Shown in pieces: positions 54,402-63,614 of a stretch of DNA of 64,000 nt. The notes beneath the pieces were generated by a model. That model was not told the origin of the DNA. It ran no database searches and worked only from the letters and a program-made list of their open reading frames with translations. Each line of letters starts with the position of its first letter. The stretch's first letter is position 1. The stretch lies in the NCBI GenBank assembly GCA_964488865.1, contig CAZAWR010000025.1, forward strand, positions 1-64,000. The letters run 5' to 3'. Made by a program: the position numbers and the translations under genes. The DNA is from MWCO01 sp964488865. GTDB lineage: Bacteria; Myxococcota_A; Polyangia; Polyangiales; Polyangiaceae.

Positions 54402-55706
54402 ATGCAGTCTGATCACCATCCCGCAGCGCTGCTGATGGTCTCCGTGGGCTTTGCGCTTGCTTGCTCTGGCTCGTCGGAGACGGAGGCAGCCGGGGGAGCG
54501 CTGCACGAACCCGAAGCGGGGGGTGTGGACGCCGCGGGTGGTGGCGGTGTCGACGCGAGCGCCGGGGCTTCAGGGTGGCCCTCGACCGGTGGTTCCGCGG
54601 GGGCATCCGGTGTCGGCCCCGGCGGGGCAAGCCTGGGTGGCGCAGCAGGGAGCGGTGGTGCGGGCGGCGTCGCGGGGAGCGGTGGTTCCGGTGGTTCCGG
54701 TGGCGCGCCGCTTCCCACCTGCCAACAAGCCGGAGGCAATCGGTGCGGCAGCACCGCAGCGGAGTGCGCGGGCCTGTTCAAGCTCGCCTCCTCGGATTGT
54801 GTCTCGTGCTGCAAAGTCCCATCGAATCCTGTGTTCGACGCACAGTGGGCCGACCCGTACATCGTGCGAAAAGGAGACACCTACTACACCTTTGCGACCG
54901 GCAGCACGGTCCGCCGCAGGTCCTCGAAGGACCTGGTGACGTGGACGACGGCGGACACGGCGCTCGAGACGGCCCCATGGAAGAAGGCGGACGCTGGGTT
55001 CTGGGCGCCGGCCGTCTACCGGGCGAAGAGCGGAAAGTGGATCTTGTACTACGCCTCCGAGATCAAGGGACCCACCTCGCAGCATTGTATCGGGCGCGCC
55101 GTCTCGAACTCGATCACCGGCACGTTCGTGGACAACAGCACAACGCCCTTCCTGTGCCGTTCGACGCACTGGTCCATCGACCCCAGCGTGTTCCAAGACA
55201 ACGACGGCAAGGACTTCCTGCTCTGGCGCCAGGACACCGCCGACATGCCGTCGGGCAATGCGTTCATCCAGCGACTCGACGACAACGGGCAGTTGACCTT
55301 CAACGAGCACTTGCTTCTCACCCGGGCGAAGGTCGAGCCTTCGTGGGAGTTCGACAGCACGGGAGGGGTGCTCGAGAACCCGGCGATGATCCACGAGGAC
55401 GGCATCTATCATCTCTTGTATTCGGGGTTCCGGTGGCAGACCGCGAAGTACGCCAACGGGCGAGCGATCTGCGATGCGCCGACCGGTCCTTGCACGAAGA
55501 AGAGCAAGGAGACGCCGTGGTTGGGGAGCAAGGGCGACATGCTGGGCCCTGGAGGGGCCGACTTCGTCAAGGCCGAGGACGGAACGCTCTTCATCTACAT
55601 GCACGGATGGCTCGCGCCGGACGTCGGTCCGGAGGTCGGCTCTCGCAAGCTGTGGATGTACCGGCTGAAGGTGAACGGCGAGAGCGTGTCCACCGCACCC
55701 ATGTGA
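54402..55706 (+). CDS. GH43-family glycosidase lipoprotein
   Basis: The 434-residue protein has a lipoprotein signal (VSVGFALAC, about residue 24), a Gly/Ala/Ser linker with four cysteines nearby (CQQAGGNRCGS, CAGLF, CVSCC) and a five-bladed propeller. The GH43 catalytic residues are visible: Asp151 (WADPYIV, base), Asp260 (SIDPSVF) and Glu325 (VLENPAMIHEDG, acid). It probably cleaves arabinan or xylan-type side chains outside the cell. The exact substrate is unknown. It follows the amidase after 4 bases, so co-transcription is likely. Confidence 0.9.
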   Translation: MQSDHHPAALLMVSVGFALACSGSSETEAAGGALHEPEAGGVDAAGGGGVDASAGASGWPSTGGSAGASGVGPGGASLGGAAGSGGAGGVAGSGGSGGSGGAPLPTCQQAGGNRCGSTAAECAGLFKLASSDCVSCCKVPSNPVFDAQWADPYIVRKGDTYYTFATGSTVRRRSSKDLVTWTTADTALETAPWKKADAGFWAPAVYRAKSGKWILYYASEIKGPTSQHCIGRAVSNSITGTFVDNSTTPFLCRSTHWSIDPSVFQDNDGKDFLLWRQDTADMPSGNAFIQRLDDNGQLTFNEHLLLTRAKVEPSWEFDSTGGVLENPAMIHEDGIYHLLYSGFRWQTAKYANGRAICDAPTGPCTKKSKETPWLGSKGDMLGPGGADFVKAEDGTLFIYMHGWLAPDVGPEVGSRKLWMYRLKVNGESVSTAPM

Positions 55707-55762
55707 GGTTCAGTCCAGGGCAACGATCTTCGGTTCTTTGCGGTCCCGATGGAGGGACCAAG

Positions 55763-56557
55763 TCACTGACACGAGCCGCCCGCGCAAGCCTTGTTGCAGC
55801 ATTCGTCGGGCGTGGTGCAGGGGCGTCCCGCGGGGCGGCAGCAGACGTCCTGCTCGCAGTTGTAAGTGCAGCACTCCCACCGACTCTTGCATGTGGCCCC
55901 GACGGACAGGCATCCGCACAAGCCGTTCTTGCACATGCCGCTGCAGCAGTCCCCGTGCGAGGAGCACGGCGACTGGACCGTCGAGCAACAGATCTTCGCG
56001 GGTGAACCACACTGCACCGGGGTGGACGACGGCGTCGCGCCGCAGCATTCGGCCCCGGAGGAGCAAGCGGTTCCCAGGGGAAGGCAGCACCTCTCGTTCT
56101 CGCAGGTCCCCCTGCCGCAGCACTGCCCCTCCTGGAGACAGGTTCCTTTGACGGGCATGCAGCAGAGCGCATCCTTGCTGCAGGAGAGGGCGGGGACCGC
56201 GCTGGGGTCGAACCCGCAGCATTGTTCCGCCTGTGTGCAGGCGCCCTCTCCCAGCGCGACGCACGGCGGGGCCGCGTCGCCGGATTGCCCCGCGGCACCT
56301 GCGGTTCCGGACGTTCCGGTCTCGGAGCCTCCTGCCCCTGCATCGGCCAACGTGCCTCCGCTTCCCCCCGTGCTGGACTCGGCGGAAGAGCCTCCTGCGG
56401 CGTCGAGGAAGGTCCCGCCTGCGCCGGGGGCGTCTTCGATGGAACCGTCCGTGGGGGAAGAGGCTTGGCCCTGGGTGTCGAGGGAGCATGCGACCGACAG
56501 CGCGAACAGGAGGATCGGTCTCGCGACCGGTCCTGCGGGCGGCCTTCGGGCGTCCAT
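55763..56557 (-). CDS. Cys-rich lipoprotein with CC-doublet repeats
   Basis: The start at 56557 gives a lipoprotein signal (PILLFALSVAC, about residue 24). The 264-residue product has a Gly/Ser/Ala linker, then about 30 cysteines, many in CC doublets (AEQCCGF, LCCMP, ECCG, DCCSGMC, ECCTYNC, VCCRP, ECCN). This resembles small disulfide domains of the cysteine-knot type. Unknown function. Divergent from the large surface protein gene at 56676. Convergent with the GH43 gene. Confidence 0.82.
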   Translation of the reverse strand: MDARRPPAGPVARPILLFALSVACSLDTQGQASSPTDGSIEDAPGAGGTFLDAAGGSSAESSTGGSGGTLADAGAGGSETGTSGTAGAAGQSGDAAPPCVALGEGACTQAEQCCGFDPSAVPALSCSKDALCCMPVKGTCLQEGQCCGRGTCENERCCLPLGTACSSGAECCGATPSSTPVQCGSPAKICCSTVQSPCSSHGDCCSGMCKNGLCGCLSVGATCKSRWECCTYNCEQDVCCRPAGRPCTTPDECCNKACAGGSCQ

Positions 56558-56675
56558 CCAAGAAAGGGTATCGGTCGGGTCGGTCCTGGTCAACCGGGCG
56601 ACGAAGGTGTTCGAACGTGTGGTCGGCGTGGTACGATTCGAGGTTGCACCGGCGGTCGGTCAAGGAGGTCCAGCG

Positions 56676-59600
56676 ATGAGAAGGTACCTGGTGGCGGCAC
56701 TCGCGGCGGGGGTGGTGGCGACGGCGGCGTCGCAGGCGCGGGCGGAGACGTTCGAGGCCGGGTCGATCATCATCCCGATGGATACGACCTACCAGGACAT
56801 GGGCATGCTGAAGGCCTACGGCTTGGTCTACCAGTTGCTCCGGAACCACATCCCTGTGAACTGGTGCATCCGGAGCGGCAAGGGGACGTTTGGCGTGGAC
56901 TTCACGGCGAACGCCACGGCCTATCCTGGGGGCCAGGTCATCAATGCCCACGGCTACCGTGGCGGTCCGTGGGTCATTCGGTCGACCTTCGCTACCGAAG
57001 CCAAGCCCATCATTGCCGCCTGGCAGGCCGCCAACGTCACCGTCGTGCACGAGGCCTCCGCGCAGTTCGAAGCCCCGGTGGCGCGTCGGTTGGTGGTTGC
57101 GCCCACGATTGCGATGTTCGCGGACGGCAACCAGAAGATTGCGCGCAAGTACGTGCAGGCGGCGGGCATTCCCGACTCGACCCTCAGCCTCCTGTGGGCG
57201 GACACGAGCCCGGACATGCTCGACCCGACGGAGGTGGCGGGACCGACCACGACGAATCACAGGGACGGCAAGCTCTTCGACCAGGACGGGGACCCGGTCT
57301 ACTGCCAGTTCATGTCGATGCACTGGGGGGTGAACGACGCACGGGACAACCCCGAGGTTGTGGCGGAGGTTCGCTCCTTCCTCCAGTTCCCGACGCACTT
57401 TTTCGCGGAGTGCCAAGCGGTGAACGCGTACGAGGACGACCTGGTCAACGGGCTGTTCCTCACCACGCACGGGTTCGAGATCGCCGCGCAGCCGGCCACA
57501 CTCGACTTCTACAATCAGGATTCTCCCTACGCGCAGTTCGACGGTGCCTTTCAAACGGTGGGCGGCAGCGAACCGTCGTATTCCTTGCCTCCCGGTGGCA
57601 GCTACAAGGCCGGGGGAATCACGATGATCACGGGGAAGGGCACCCCCGAGGGGGTCAGGGACGTGTGGATGACCGGCTACCTGGACGGGACCTGTCCGCC
57701 GAACCAGGAGGTGTGTAACAGCCTCGGCAAGGTCAGCTACCTCGGCGGCCACGAATACGAAGTGAAGCTGCCTGTTTCCGCCAACCCCAAGACGCAGGGC
57801 ACGAGGCTCTTCCTCAACTCGCTGTTCGAGGCGCAGTGCGCCACCATGGCCGGCCAACCCCAAATCATCGTCGAGAAGACCGCGCCCGGGACCACGACGA
57901 GCAGCACCGTCACCTTCCAACTGAGCTACTGGAATGCGGGCCCTGGCATCGCGCTCCAGGCCACGCTCGAGGACGATCTGCCACCCGGATCCTCCTTCGT
58001 GTCCGCCAGCGACAACGGAACCCTATCCGGTGGCACCATCTCGTGGGACCTCGACAATCTAGGTGCCGGTGAGTCCGGCACGGTGTCCTTCACGGTGACC
58101 CTATCGGGACATGGAGTCTACGAGAACACCGCCAACCTCGACTATCGCGTGGGCCTCAACGACTTCACGTTGCCGTCGAACACCACATCCACCCTCTATG
58201 ACGCGGACACCGACGGCGACGGTATCCTCGACAGCGTGGACATCTGTCCCGACGACCCGAACCCGAACCAGAACCTCCTCTGGGACGTCGATAGCTGTGG
58301 CACGTGCGGGAACGTTTGCGACGTCGACAACGGTGTCGCGGGCTGCCTCAGCGGTGTGTGCGGTGTGGCCGGCTGCGGCGTGGGCTTCAGCGACTGCGAC
58401 GGGCTCTACGCCACGGGGTGTGAATACGACAACTCCGGCATGCAGAGCGACCCCGTCAACTGCGGTGCGTGCGGAGTGGTGTGCGATCCCCCCAAGGCCT
58501 CCGGGGCTTGCGTGGGCGGTGCCTGCGCGGTCGGTACGTGCGACGCGGGGTGGGCCGATTGCAATGGGTTGCTGGCGGACGGCTGCGAGTACGCGACGAC
58601 TGGGTTTGCGACGGACCCGAACCACTGCGGAGATTGCGCGACGAAGTGCGACCCGGGGTACACGTGTCTGACGGGCGTTTGCGGCCTGGCGGTTTGTCCG
58701 ACGGGCACCGAGGACTGCGTCGCTCCTGCGGGCGACTGTGAGACCAACACGCTCACCAGCCTCGACCATTGCGGCGGATGCTCGCTGCCTTGCGCCCCTG
58801 CCAACGCCACGGGCAGCTGCACGGGAGGCGTGTGCTCCGTGGCCTCCTGCAACACGGGGTGGGCCGACTGCAATGGGCTTGCGTCCGACGGCTGCGAGTA
58901 CGCGACCGCCGGGTTCCTTACGGACGAGGGCCACTGCGGAGGTTGCGGTCTGGTCTGCAACCCGTTCCAGGCCGTCGGGCAGTGTGTCGACGGGGCTTGC
59001 GAGATTGACTGGTGCAAGCAGGGATACGACGACTGCAACGGCGAGGCTGTGGACGGCTGTGAGTACGAGACGGCTGGACACCTCACGGATGCGGTCCACT
59101 GCGGGGCTTGCGGGAACGTGTGCGCGCCGCCGAATGGCACCGGGGCGTGTGTTGCGGGGGTGTGTGGGATCGGTTCGTGTGCCGCGGGGTATGTGGACCT
59201 TGACGGAAACTACCTCAACGGGTGCGAATACGCGTGCGTGGCCACCAGCGGAGACGAGATCGCGTGCGATGGCGTGGACGATGACTGCGACGGGGTCGTG
59301 GACGAGAGCTATGTCGCGTCCACCTGTGGGGTGGGCGTGTGCCAAGCGCAGAGCACGTGCGTGAACGGAGTGGAGGACTGCACTCCGGCGCAGGCGTCGA
59401 CGGAGGGCCCTGCGGGCGACTCGAGCTGTGTGGATGGTGTGGACAACGATTGCGACGGGGATGTGGACGACGTGGACGAGGACTGCGACGGAGGCGGTGG
59501 CGCTGCGGGTACAGCGGGATCAGCCGGTGCGGCTGGCGCGGCAGGCGCAGCGGGCACAGCGGGAACAGCGGGAGTCGCTGGGGAGGGAGGGACTGCGGGA

Positions 59601-59894
59601 ACCGGCGGGACTGCGGGAACCGGCGGGACTGCGGGAACCGGCGGGACTGCGGGAACCGGTGGTGCTTCAGGCACCGGTGGTGCTTCAGGCACCGGTGCGA
59701 CGGCCGGGGCCGGTGGGTCGACCGGCGGCACCGCGGGGACAGGCGGTGCGTCCGGAGGACTCCCCGCGGAGGAATCGAGCGACGATGGTGGTTGCTCGTG
59801 CTCCGTCCCCGCTGCCTCCTCGCACCATGGACTCGCCTGGCTCGTGGCCGGTCTGGTTGCCTCCCTGCTCCGTCGACGCCGTCGCGCGGCGTGA
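56676..59894 (+). CDS. Large DUF11/Cys-repeat surface protein with MYXO-CTERM tail
   Basis: The 1072-residue protein has a signal peptide ending at ARAE and a long N-terminal domain (about 25-390) of unknown type. A DUF11-like beta domain follows (about 395-505, with TVTFQLSYWNAGPGI and LDNLGAGESGTVSF). A Ca-type DADTDGDGILD segment leads to six or so Cys repeats (pattern NCGACGxxC...GxCxxGxCxxxxCxxGxxDCNGxxxDGCEY). Two MopE-type motifs (CDGVDDDCDGVVDE, CVDGVDNDCDGDVDD) follow. A Gly-Thr-Ala spacer of 18-nt tandem repeats precedes GGCSCSVP, a helix and RRRRR, a good MYXO-CTERM signal. The ribosome-binding site AAGGAGG is strong. Copy C of the dispersed element follows. Confidence 0.9.
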   Translation: MRRYLVAALAAGVVATAASQARAETFEAGSIIIPMDTTYQDMGMLKAYGLVYQLLRNHIPVNWCIRSGKGTFGVDFTANATAYPGGQVINAHGYRGGPWVIRSTFATEAKPIIAAWQAANVTVVHEASAQFEAPVARRLVVAPTIAMFADGNQKIARKYVQAAGIPDSTLSLLWADTSPDMLDPTEVAGPTTTNHRDGKLFDQDGDPVYCQFMSMHWGVNDARDNPEVVAEVRSFLQFPTHFFAECQAVNAYEDDLVNGLFLTTHGFEIAAQPATLDFYNQDSPYAQFDGAFQTVGGSEPSYSLPPGGSYKAGGITMITGKGTPEGVRDVWMTGYLDGTCPPNQEVCNSLGKVSYLGGHEYEVKLPVSANPKTQGTRLFLNSLFEAQCATMAGQPQIIVEKTAPGTTTSSTVTFQLSYWNAGPGIALQATLEDDLPPGSSFVSASDNGTLSGGTISWDLDNLGAGESGTVSFTVTLSGHGVYENTANLDYRVGLNDFTLPSNTTSTLYDADTDGDGILDSVDICPDDPNPNQNLLWDVDSCGTCGNVCDVDNGVAGCLSGVCGVAGCGVGFSDCDGLYATGCEYDNSGMQSDPVNCGACGVVCDPPKASGACVGGACAVGTCDAGWADCNGLLADGCEYATTGFATDPNHCGDCATKCDPGYTCLTGVCGLAVCPTGTEDCVAPAGDCETNTLTSLDHCGGCSLPCAPANATGSCTGGVCSVASCNTGWADCNGLASDGCEYATAGFLTDEGHCGGCGLVCNPFQAVGQCVDGACEIDWCKQGYDDCNGEAVDGCEYETAGHLTDAVHCGACGNVCAPPNGTGACVAGVCGIGSCAAGYVDLDGNYLNGCEYACVATSGDEIACDGVDDDCDGVVDESYVASTCGVGVCQAQSTCVNGVEDCTPAQASTEGPAGDSSCVDGVDNDCDGDVDDVDEDCDGGGGAAGTAGSAGAAGAAGAAGTAGTAGVAGEGGTAGTGGTAGTGGTAGTGGTAGTGGASGTGGASGTGATAGAGGSTGGTAGTGGASGGLPAEESSDDGGCSCSVPAASSHHGLAWLVAGLVASLLRRRRRAA
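59592..59665 (+). repeat. 18-nt tandem repeat inside the surface protein gene
   Basis: Four copies of an 18-nt unit (ACTGCGGGAACCGGCGGG type) encode GTAGTGG-like spacer. Two further diverged units with TGGTGCTTCAGGCACCGG follow. Such arrays change length by slippage. Confidence 0.8.
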
Positions 59895-60025
59895 TCCCAC
59901 GCAAACAAGCCTCCACCGAGTGGACCGCTCCTTCGCAGCGAAGCGACGGGCTGACAGAGCAACCTCTGGATCTTGCTCTGCGAATGGCGAGGCGACCTGT
60001 CGCCACGCAGCCAGCCACATCCGCC

Positions 60026-60156
60026 CTAGCCCCAACTCAAGCGCTCCGCGCTGCTTTGGGTCTAGGTTCTTCTGAGGGGGCTTTCGCATAGCCCCCTCGC
60101 CGCGCTCACCGCGGCTCACCCCAAAACGCCTCGCCTTTGGCTCGGGTAGTCCCAAA
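60026..60156 (+). repeat. Dispersed intergenic stem-loop element, copy C
   Basis: 60026-60065 is a palindromic stem-loop: CTAGCCCCAA, inner stem AGCGC-TCC-GCGCT, then TTTGGGTCTAG. A second hairpin GAGGGGGCT...AGCCCCCTC lies at 60074-60098. 60101-60153 matches copy B with three differences. It stands 132 bases downstream of the surface protein gene, in the 381-base gap before the barrel gene. Confidence 0.8.
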
Positions 60157-60165
60157 CGAAACCAA

Positions 60166-60192
60166 CTGCGGCTCTCTGCGGAATCTGCGGCC
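60166..60192 (+). repeat. 9-nt periodic repeat
   Basis: CTGCGGCTC, TCTGCGGAA and TCTGCGGCC follow each other. Same period and core as the arrays at 49749, 49864 and 32969. Confidence 0.6.
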
Positions 60193-60275
60193 AACTCCGA
60201 TGGCTCCGGATTTGGGGACCGAGTCCGGGCTTCCACCCGGACCTGAAAGCGTCTACGGCACTTGCAGGAGGTCCC

Positions 60276-60995
60276 ATGCGTTCCATCGTTTCCGCTTCCG
60301 TCGCAGCCGCTACCCTCTGCGCAGTCTTTCTCGCGGCGCCCTCCGCGCGGGCCGACGTGGTCGACACCTCCGCCGGTGTGAAGCTCATGGCCGGCGGCAG
60401 CTTGTGGACCACCCCGTCGGACCGGCCAGGCAACTACGACGCCGTCGGGTTCGCCGGCAATGGTGGCGGGTTCTCCTGGGGGGGCGGCGTGTACTTCGAA
60501 GCGCGCTTCATCAAGCTCCTCAGCCTGGAACTCGACATCATCCGCGACATGTCTGTCCTGCAGCGCGACGTGACCTACAACCAGACCATCAAGGTTCGAG
60601 AAAGGATCGACATCACGAGCTGGCGCATTCCCGTGCTCGCCAAGGCGAACGTGCCCACCCCCTTCGGTCGTCTCTTCTTCCTGCTCGGCCCCGAGTTCGT
60701 GCGCGTCTCGTCCGCGGACCCGAGCCTCGAGGTGGTCGAGGGCAACGGCACCGTCACCGGAGACCCCCTGCACGCCGAGAAGAACAACTACACGATGCTT
60801 ACCGGCGGTCTGGGACTCACCATCGATCTGGCAGCCCTCGAGCTCCCCGTCGAGCTGCGAGCCTCCAAGAACCTCGGCCAGGAAGAAGCATGGCTCGACC
60901 GCGTGGAGGTCGACCAGGCCAACAGCCGCTTCGTCGTCGACGCGCAGACCTCCTGGGATTTCCGCGTGAGCGCGGGCTTGGGCTACCGCTTCTGA
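60276..60995 (+). CDS. Outer-membrane beta-barrel protein
   Basis: The 239-residue protein has a signal peptide (VSASVAAATLCAVFLAAPSARAD) and alternating amphipathic strands throughout (for example GGGVYFEARFIKLLSLELDI). The last residues FRVSAGLGYRF end in Phe, the usual signature of barrels recognised by BAM. Length fits an 8- to 10-strand barrel. The function is unknown. GCAGGAGG precedes the ATG. Confidence 0.82.
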   Translation: MRSIVSASVAAATLCAVFLAAPSARADVVDTSAGVKLMAGGSLWTTPSDRPGNYDAVGFAGNGGGFSWGGGVYFEARFIKLLSLELDIIRDMSVLQRDVTYNQTIKVRERIDITSWRIPVLAKANVPTPFGRLFFLLGPEFVRVSSADPSLEVVEGNGTVTGDPLHAEKNNYTMLTGGLGLTIDLAALELPVELRASKNLGQEEAWLDRVEVDQANSRFVVDAQTSWDFRVSAGLGYRF

Positions 60996-61069
60996 GTTGG
61001 TGTTCGCCCCTCTCAGGGTGAGTCAGCACTGCCCATCTTGACCCCTACAGACACCCGGGCGTCGGACCG

Positions 61070-61103
61070 GCTGATCGCTGTGGGCTGACGGCTGATCGCC
61101 TGC
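61070..61103 (+). repeat. 7-nt periodic repeat
   Basis: GCTGATC, GCTGTGG, GCTGACG and GCTGATC follow at exact 7-nt spacing (61070, 61077, 61084, 61091), with GCCTGCC continuing the phase. It is intergenic. Heptamer arrays of this kind are known as short tandem repeats in some other bacteria. Confidence 0.65.
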
Positions 61104-61162
61104 CGCCCGCCCGCCCCCAGAACGGATGCGCTGGCGCGCCAGATGTGGCACCATGCGCCCCG

Positions 61163-61702
61163 ATGAACGCCAAGAATCAGGTCGTATTCATGGCTCTGGG
61201 GCCGGACCGGGTGGGCTGGGTCGCCCAGGTCACCGGGTACATCCGGGAGCGCGGGGGCAACGTCGAGGACAGTCACATGGCGGCCCTCGGATCCGAGTTC
61301 GGGGTGATGATCCTCGTGTCCGCTTCGGAAGCGGACGTGGCTCGGCTCGAGGCTGACACCGACACGCTCACGGCGCTTGGCATGCACGTAGTCGTGCGCA
61401 AAACCGCGCAACGACAGGACGGCTCCAAACCCGCGCGCGTCAGCGTGACCGCCGAAGCCATCGATCACGAAGGTATCGTCTACGCGGTGTCCGCCGCGCT
61501 CGAACGCCTCGGCGTGAACATCGTCTCCCTCCAGACCGAGTGCTATCCCGCCCCGCTCTCGGGAGCCCCGCTCTTTCGCCTTCGAGCCGTCGCGGACTTG
61601 CCCCGCGCCATGGATGTCGATTCCGTGCGCAAGGGCATGGCCGGCGTCGCGGAGAGCGAAAAGCTCGAGATCGACGTGCGCTCGTTGAGCGCCACCGTGT
61701 GA
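61163..61702 (+). CDS. Double ACT-domain protein (GcvR-like)
   Basis: The 179-residue protein has two ACT domains (about 5-80 and 90-165). The first has ALGPDRVGWVAQVTGYIRER and GGNVEDSHMAALGSEF; the second has AIDHEGIVYAVSAALERLGV. This arrangement is typical of GcvR, the repressor of glycine cleavage genes, and of related amino-acid-sensing regulators. No gcv genes are nearby. The ATG at 61163 was chosen just ahead of the first domain. Confidence 0.83.
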   Translation: MNAKNQVVFMALGPDRVGWVAQVTGYIRERGGNVEDSHMAALGSEFGVMILVSASEADVARLEADTDTLTALGMHVVVRKTAQRQDGSKPARVSVTAEAIDHEGIVYAVSAALERLGVNIVSLQTECYPAPLSGAPLFRLRAVADLPRAMDVDSVRKGMAGVAESEKLEIDVRSLSATV

Positions 61703-61742
61703 CGTCGCCTGGTCCTCGCCGCGCGAGGTTCGGAGGGCTTGC

Positions 61743-63614
61743 ATGAGGGGTCGGATTATTCTCGGGGTCTCGCTCGCTTCCTCCCTCGTCTTCGCGGGGT
61801 GCGGACGCAAACCTTACTGGACGGAGAGCTACGGGGAACGTAGACCGAAGGCCGAGGAGCGCGTCAACCCGTCGGTCCGGGTCCGCGATGTCGAGCCCCT
61901 CTCGGGGGATCGCATGCTGGCTGTGGCGGACGACGCGCTCTCGATCTCTCGCGACGGGGGCAAGCAGTGGTCCCGTGTCGCCATCTGGACCGGGGACGAA
62001 CCGATGAAGGCGCGCGCGATCGCGCGAAGCAAGAACGGCGTCCACGTGGTGACGGACCGCGGCGTGTTCCGGTCGGTGGACGAAGGCGAAACGTGGGCGA
62101 GCGTCGGGGAGGGCGTGGGTGAGCCCTACGACCTGTTCGGCACGTCCGAGTCGGTTTGGGTGGCGAGGCGTCGCGGCGCGGTGGCAGGTCTCGACGTAGC
62201 TCGAAAGCTCGATGCCGGGGTCGTGACGGTGATGCTCGAGCTCGCGCCCAAGTCCATTCTCGCCGGGTCGTTTGGCAAGGGTGTCTTCCGTTCCACCGAC
62301 GGGGGCGTCACATGGGCGCCGTCGATTCAGGGACTGGCAACGACCGAGGTCACCTCGCTTGCGCCCGTGAAGAGCGACGTGCTCGCGGGGACGTACGGCG
62401 GCGGCGTGTTCCGATCGTCGGACCAGGGGGTCACGTGGACGAGCTCCAGCGAGGGGCTCGAGGACCTGGAGGTGCAGGCGTTGGCGTCCGTGGGTGAGAC
62501 GCACGTGCTGGCTGGGTGCCGGCTCGGGCTCTTCGTTTCGGCGGATGCGGGGCGGACGTGGAAACGCCAGGAGGGGGCCCTGGGCAAGGACAACGTGCAA
62601 GTGCTCGCAGCGGATGCGAAGGGCCGTGCGTTCGCGGGGACCTGGGGCAACGGCCTGTATCGGTCCGAGGACGCGGGCAAGACGTGGAGCTTCACGGACG
62701 TCCGTGCTGAGCCGCCCACCGTGACCGTGATTTCGGCGAACCCCGGAGGGCCCATGTACGCGGGCATGCTCTCGGGGGAGGTGTTTCGATTGACGCCCGA
62801 GGACGGTGGGTGGGCGCCCCACGGAAAGCTAGCGGACAGCTCGGTCGTGTTCCTGGTCGTGGCTCCGGATCGCAGGCTGTTTGCGGCCACGTTGCGCGAT
62901 CTATTTTTCTTCGAGGAGTCGCGCCGTGCGTGGAAGGATGTCCCGGTGGCGCGACAGGGGATCGACCTGCGCGGGCTGGTCGTGAACGCGAAAGGGGAGC
63001 TTCTCACGTCGACCTTCACGATGTCTTCGGACGATCAGCGGATCCGCATCTCTTCGGACATGGGGGCTTCGTGGGCGGAGGTTCCGGGGGACCTGATGCG
63101 CGGCGTGATGCCGCCCGACCTCGCGGCCGATCCTTCCGGCAACCGGATCCTTCAAGGCTGCACGCGGATCTCGGAGGATGGGGGGCGGACCTGGAAGGTG
63201 CTCGACGTTCCTTCGGGAGATGTTTGCCGCGTGGCGGCGGGAAGAAAGCGCACCGCCCTGGTGGGGTCGAACAACTGGTCCTCCGCGGGCGTTCACGTGG
63301 TCGGAGAGGACGGCGTGAAACGTGACCTGGCGTCTTTCGAAGGGAATCCCAAGTGCGTGGCGGTGATGGCGGATGGGGCCGTAGCGTTGGCCGTGGGGTC
63401 TGAGGTGATGATGATCGCGGCGAACGGCTCGCGCCCGGAGACGCGGTCGACGGACCGGCCCGGGTGCAAGAAGCTGGTGGGCAGAGACGACGGTTCGCTG
63501 ATCTTGCTCGACGCGGTCGGAATCCACAGGTCGTCGGACGGCGGGCGGACCTGGAAGCGGGTCGACGGCTTGCAGCAAGCGGCCGCTGAGGTTGCGGGAG
63601 GCGCGGCGCGATGA
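61743..63614 (+). CDS. Asp-box (BNR) repeat lipoprotein
   Basis: The 623-residue protein has a lipoprotein signal (GVSLASSLVFAGC, Cys20). At least nine Asp-box motifs (SxDxGxxW) follow, for example SRDGGKQW, SVDEGETW, STDGGVTW, SSDQGVTW, SADAGRTW, SEDAGKTW, SEDGGRTW and SSDGGRTW. This implies a beta-propeller like sialidases or the Ycf48 group. No sialidase catalytic set was seen. The ATGA overlap with the next gene implies coupling. Confidence 0.88.
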   Translation: MRGRIILGVSLASSLVFAGCGRKPYWTESYGERRPKAEERVNPSVRVRDVEPLSGDRMLAVADDALSISRDGGKQWSRVAIWTGDEPMKARAIARSKNGVHVVTDRGVFRSVDEGETWASVGEGVGEPYDLFGTSESVWVARRRGAVAGLDVARKLDAGVVTVMLELAPKSILAGSFGKGVFRSTDGGVTWAPSIQGLATTEVTSLAPVKSDVLAGTYGGGVFRSSDQGVTWTSSSEGLEDLEVQALASVGETHVLAGCRLGLFVSADAGRTWKRQEGALGKDNVQVLAADAKGRAFAGTWGNGLYRSEDAGKTWSFTDVRAEPPTVTVISANPGGPMYAGMLSGEVFRLTPEDGGWAPHGKLADSSVVFLVVAPDRRLFAATLRDLFFFEESRRAWKDVPVARQGIDLRGLVVNAKGELLTSTFTMSSDDQRIRISSDMGASWAEVPGDLMRGVMPPDLAADPSGNRILQGCTRISEDGGRTWKVLDVPSGDVCRVAAGRKRTALVGSNNWSSAGVHVVGEDGVKRDLASFEGNPKCVAVMADGAVALAVGSEVMMIAANGSRPETRSTDRPGCKKLVGRDDGSLILLDAVGIHRSSDGGRTWKRVDGLQQAAAEVAGGAAR

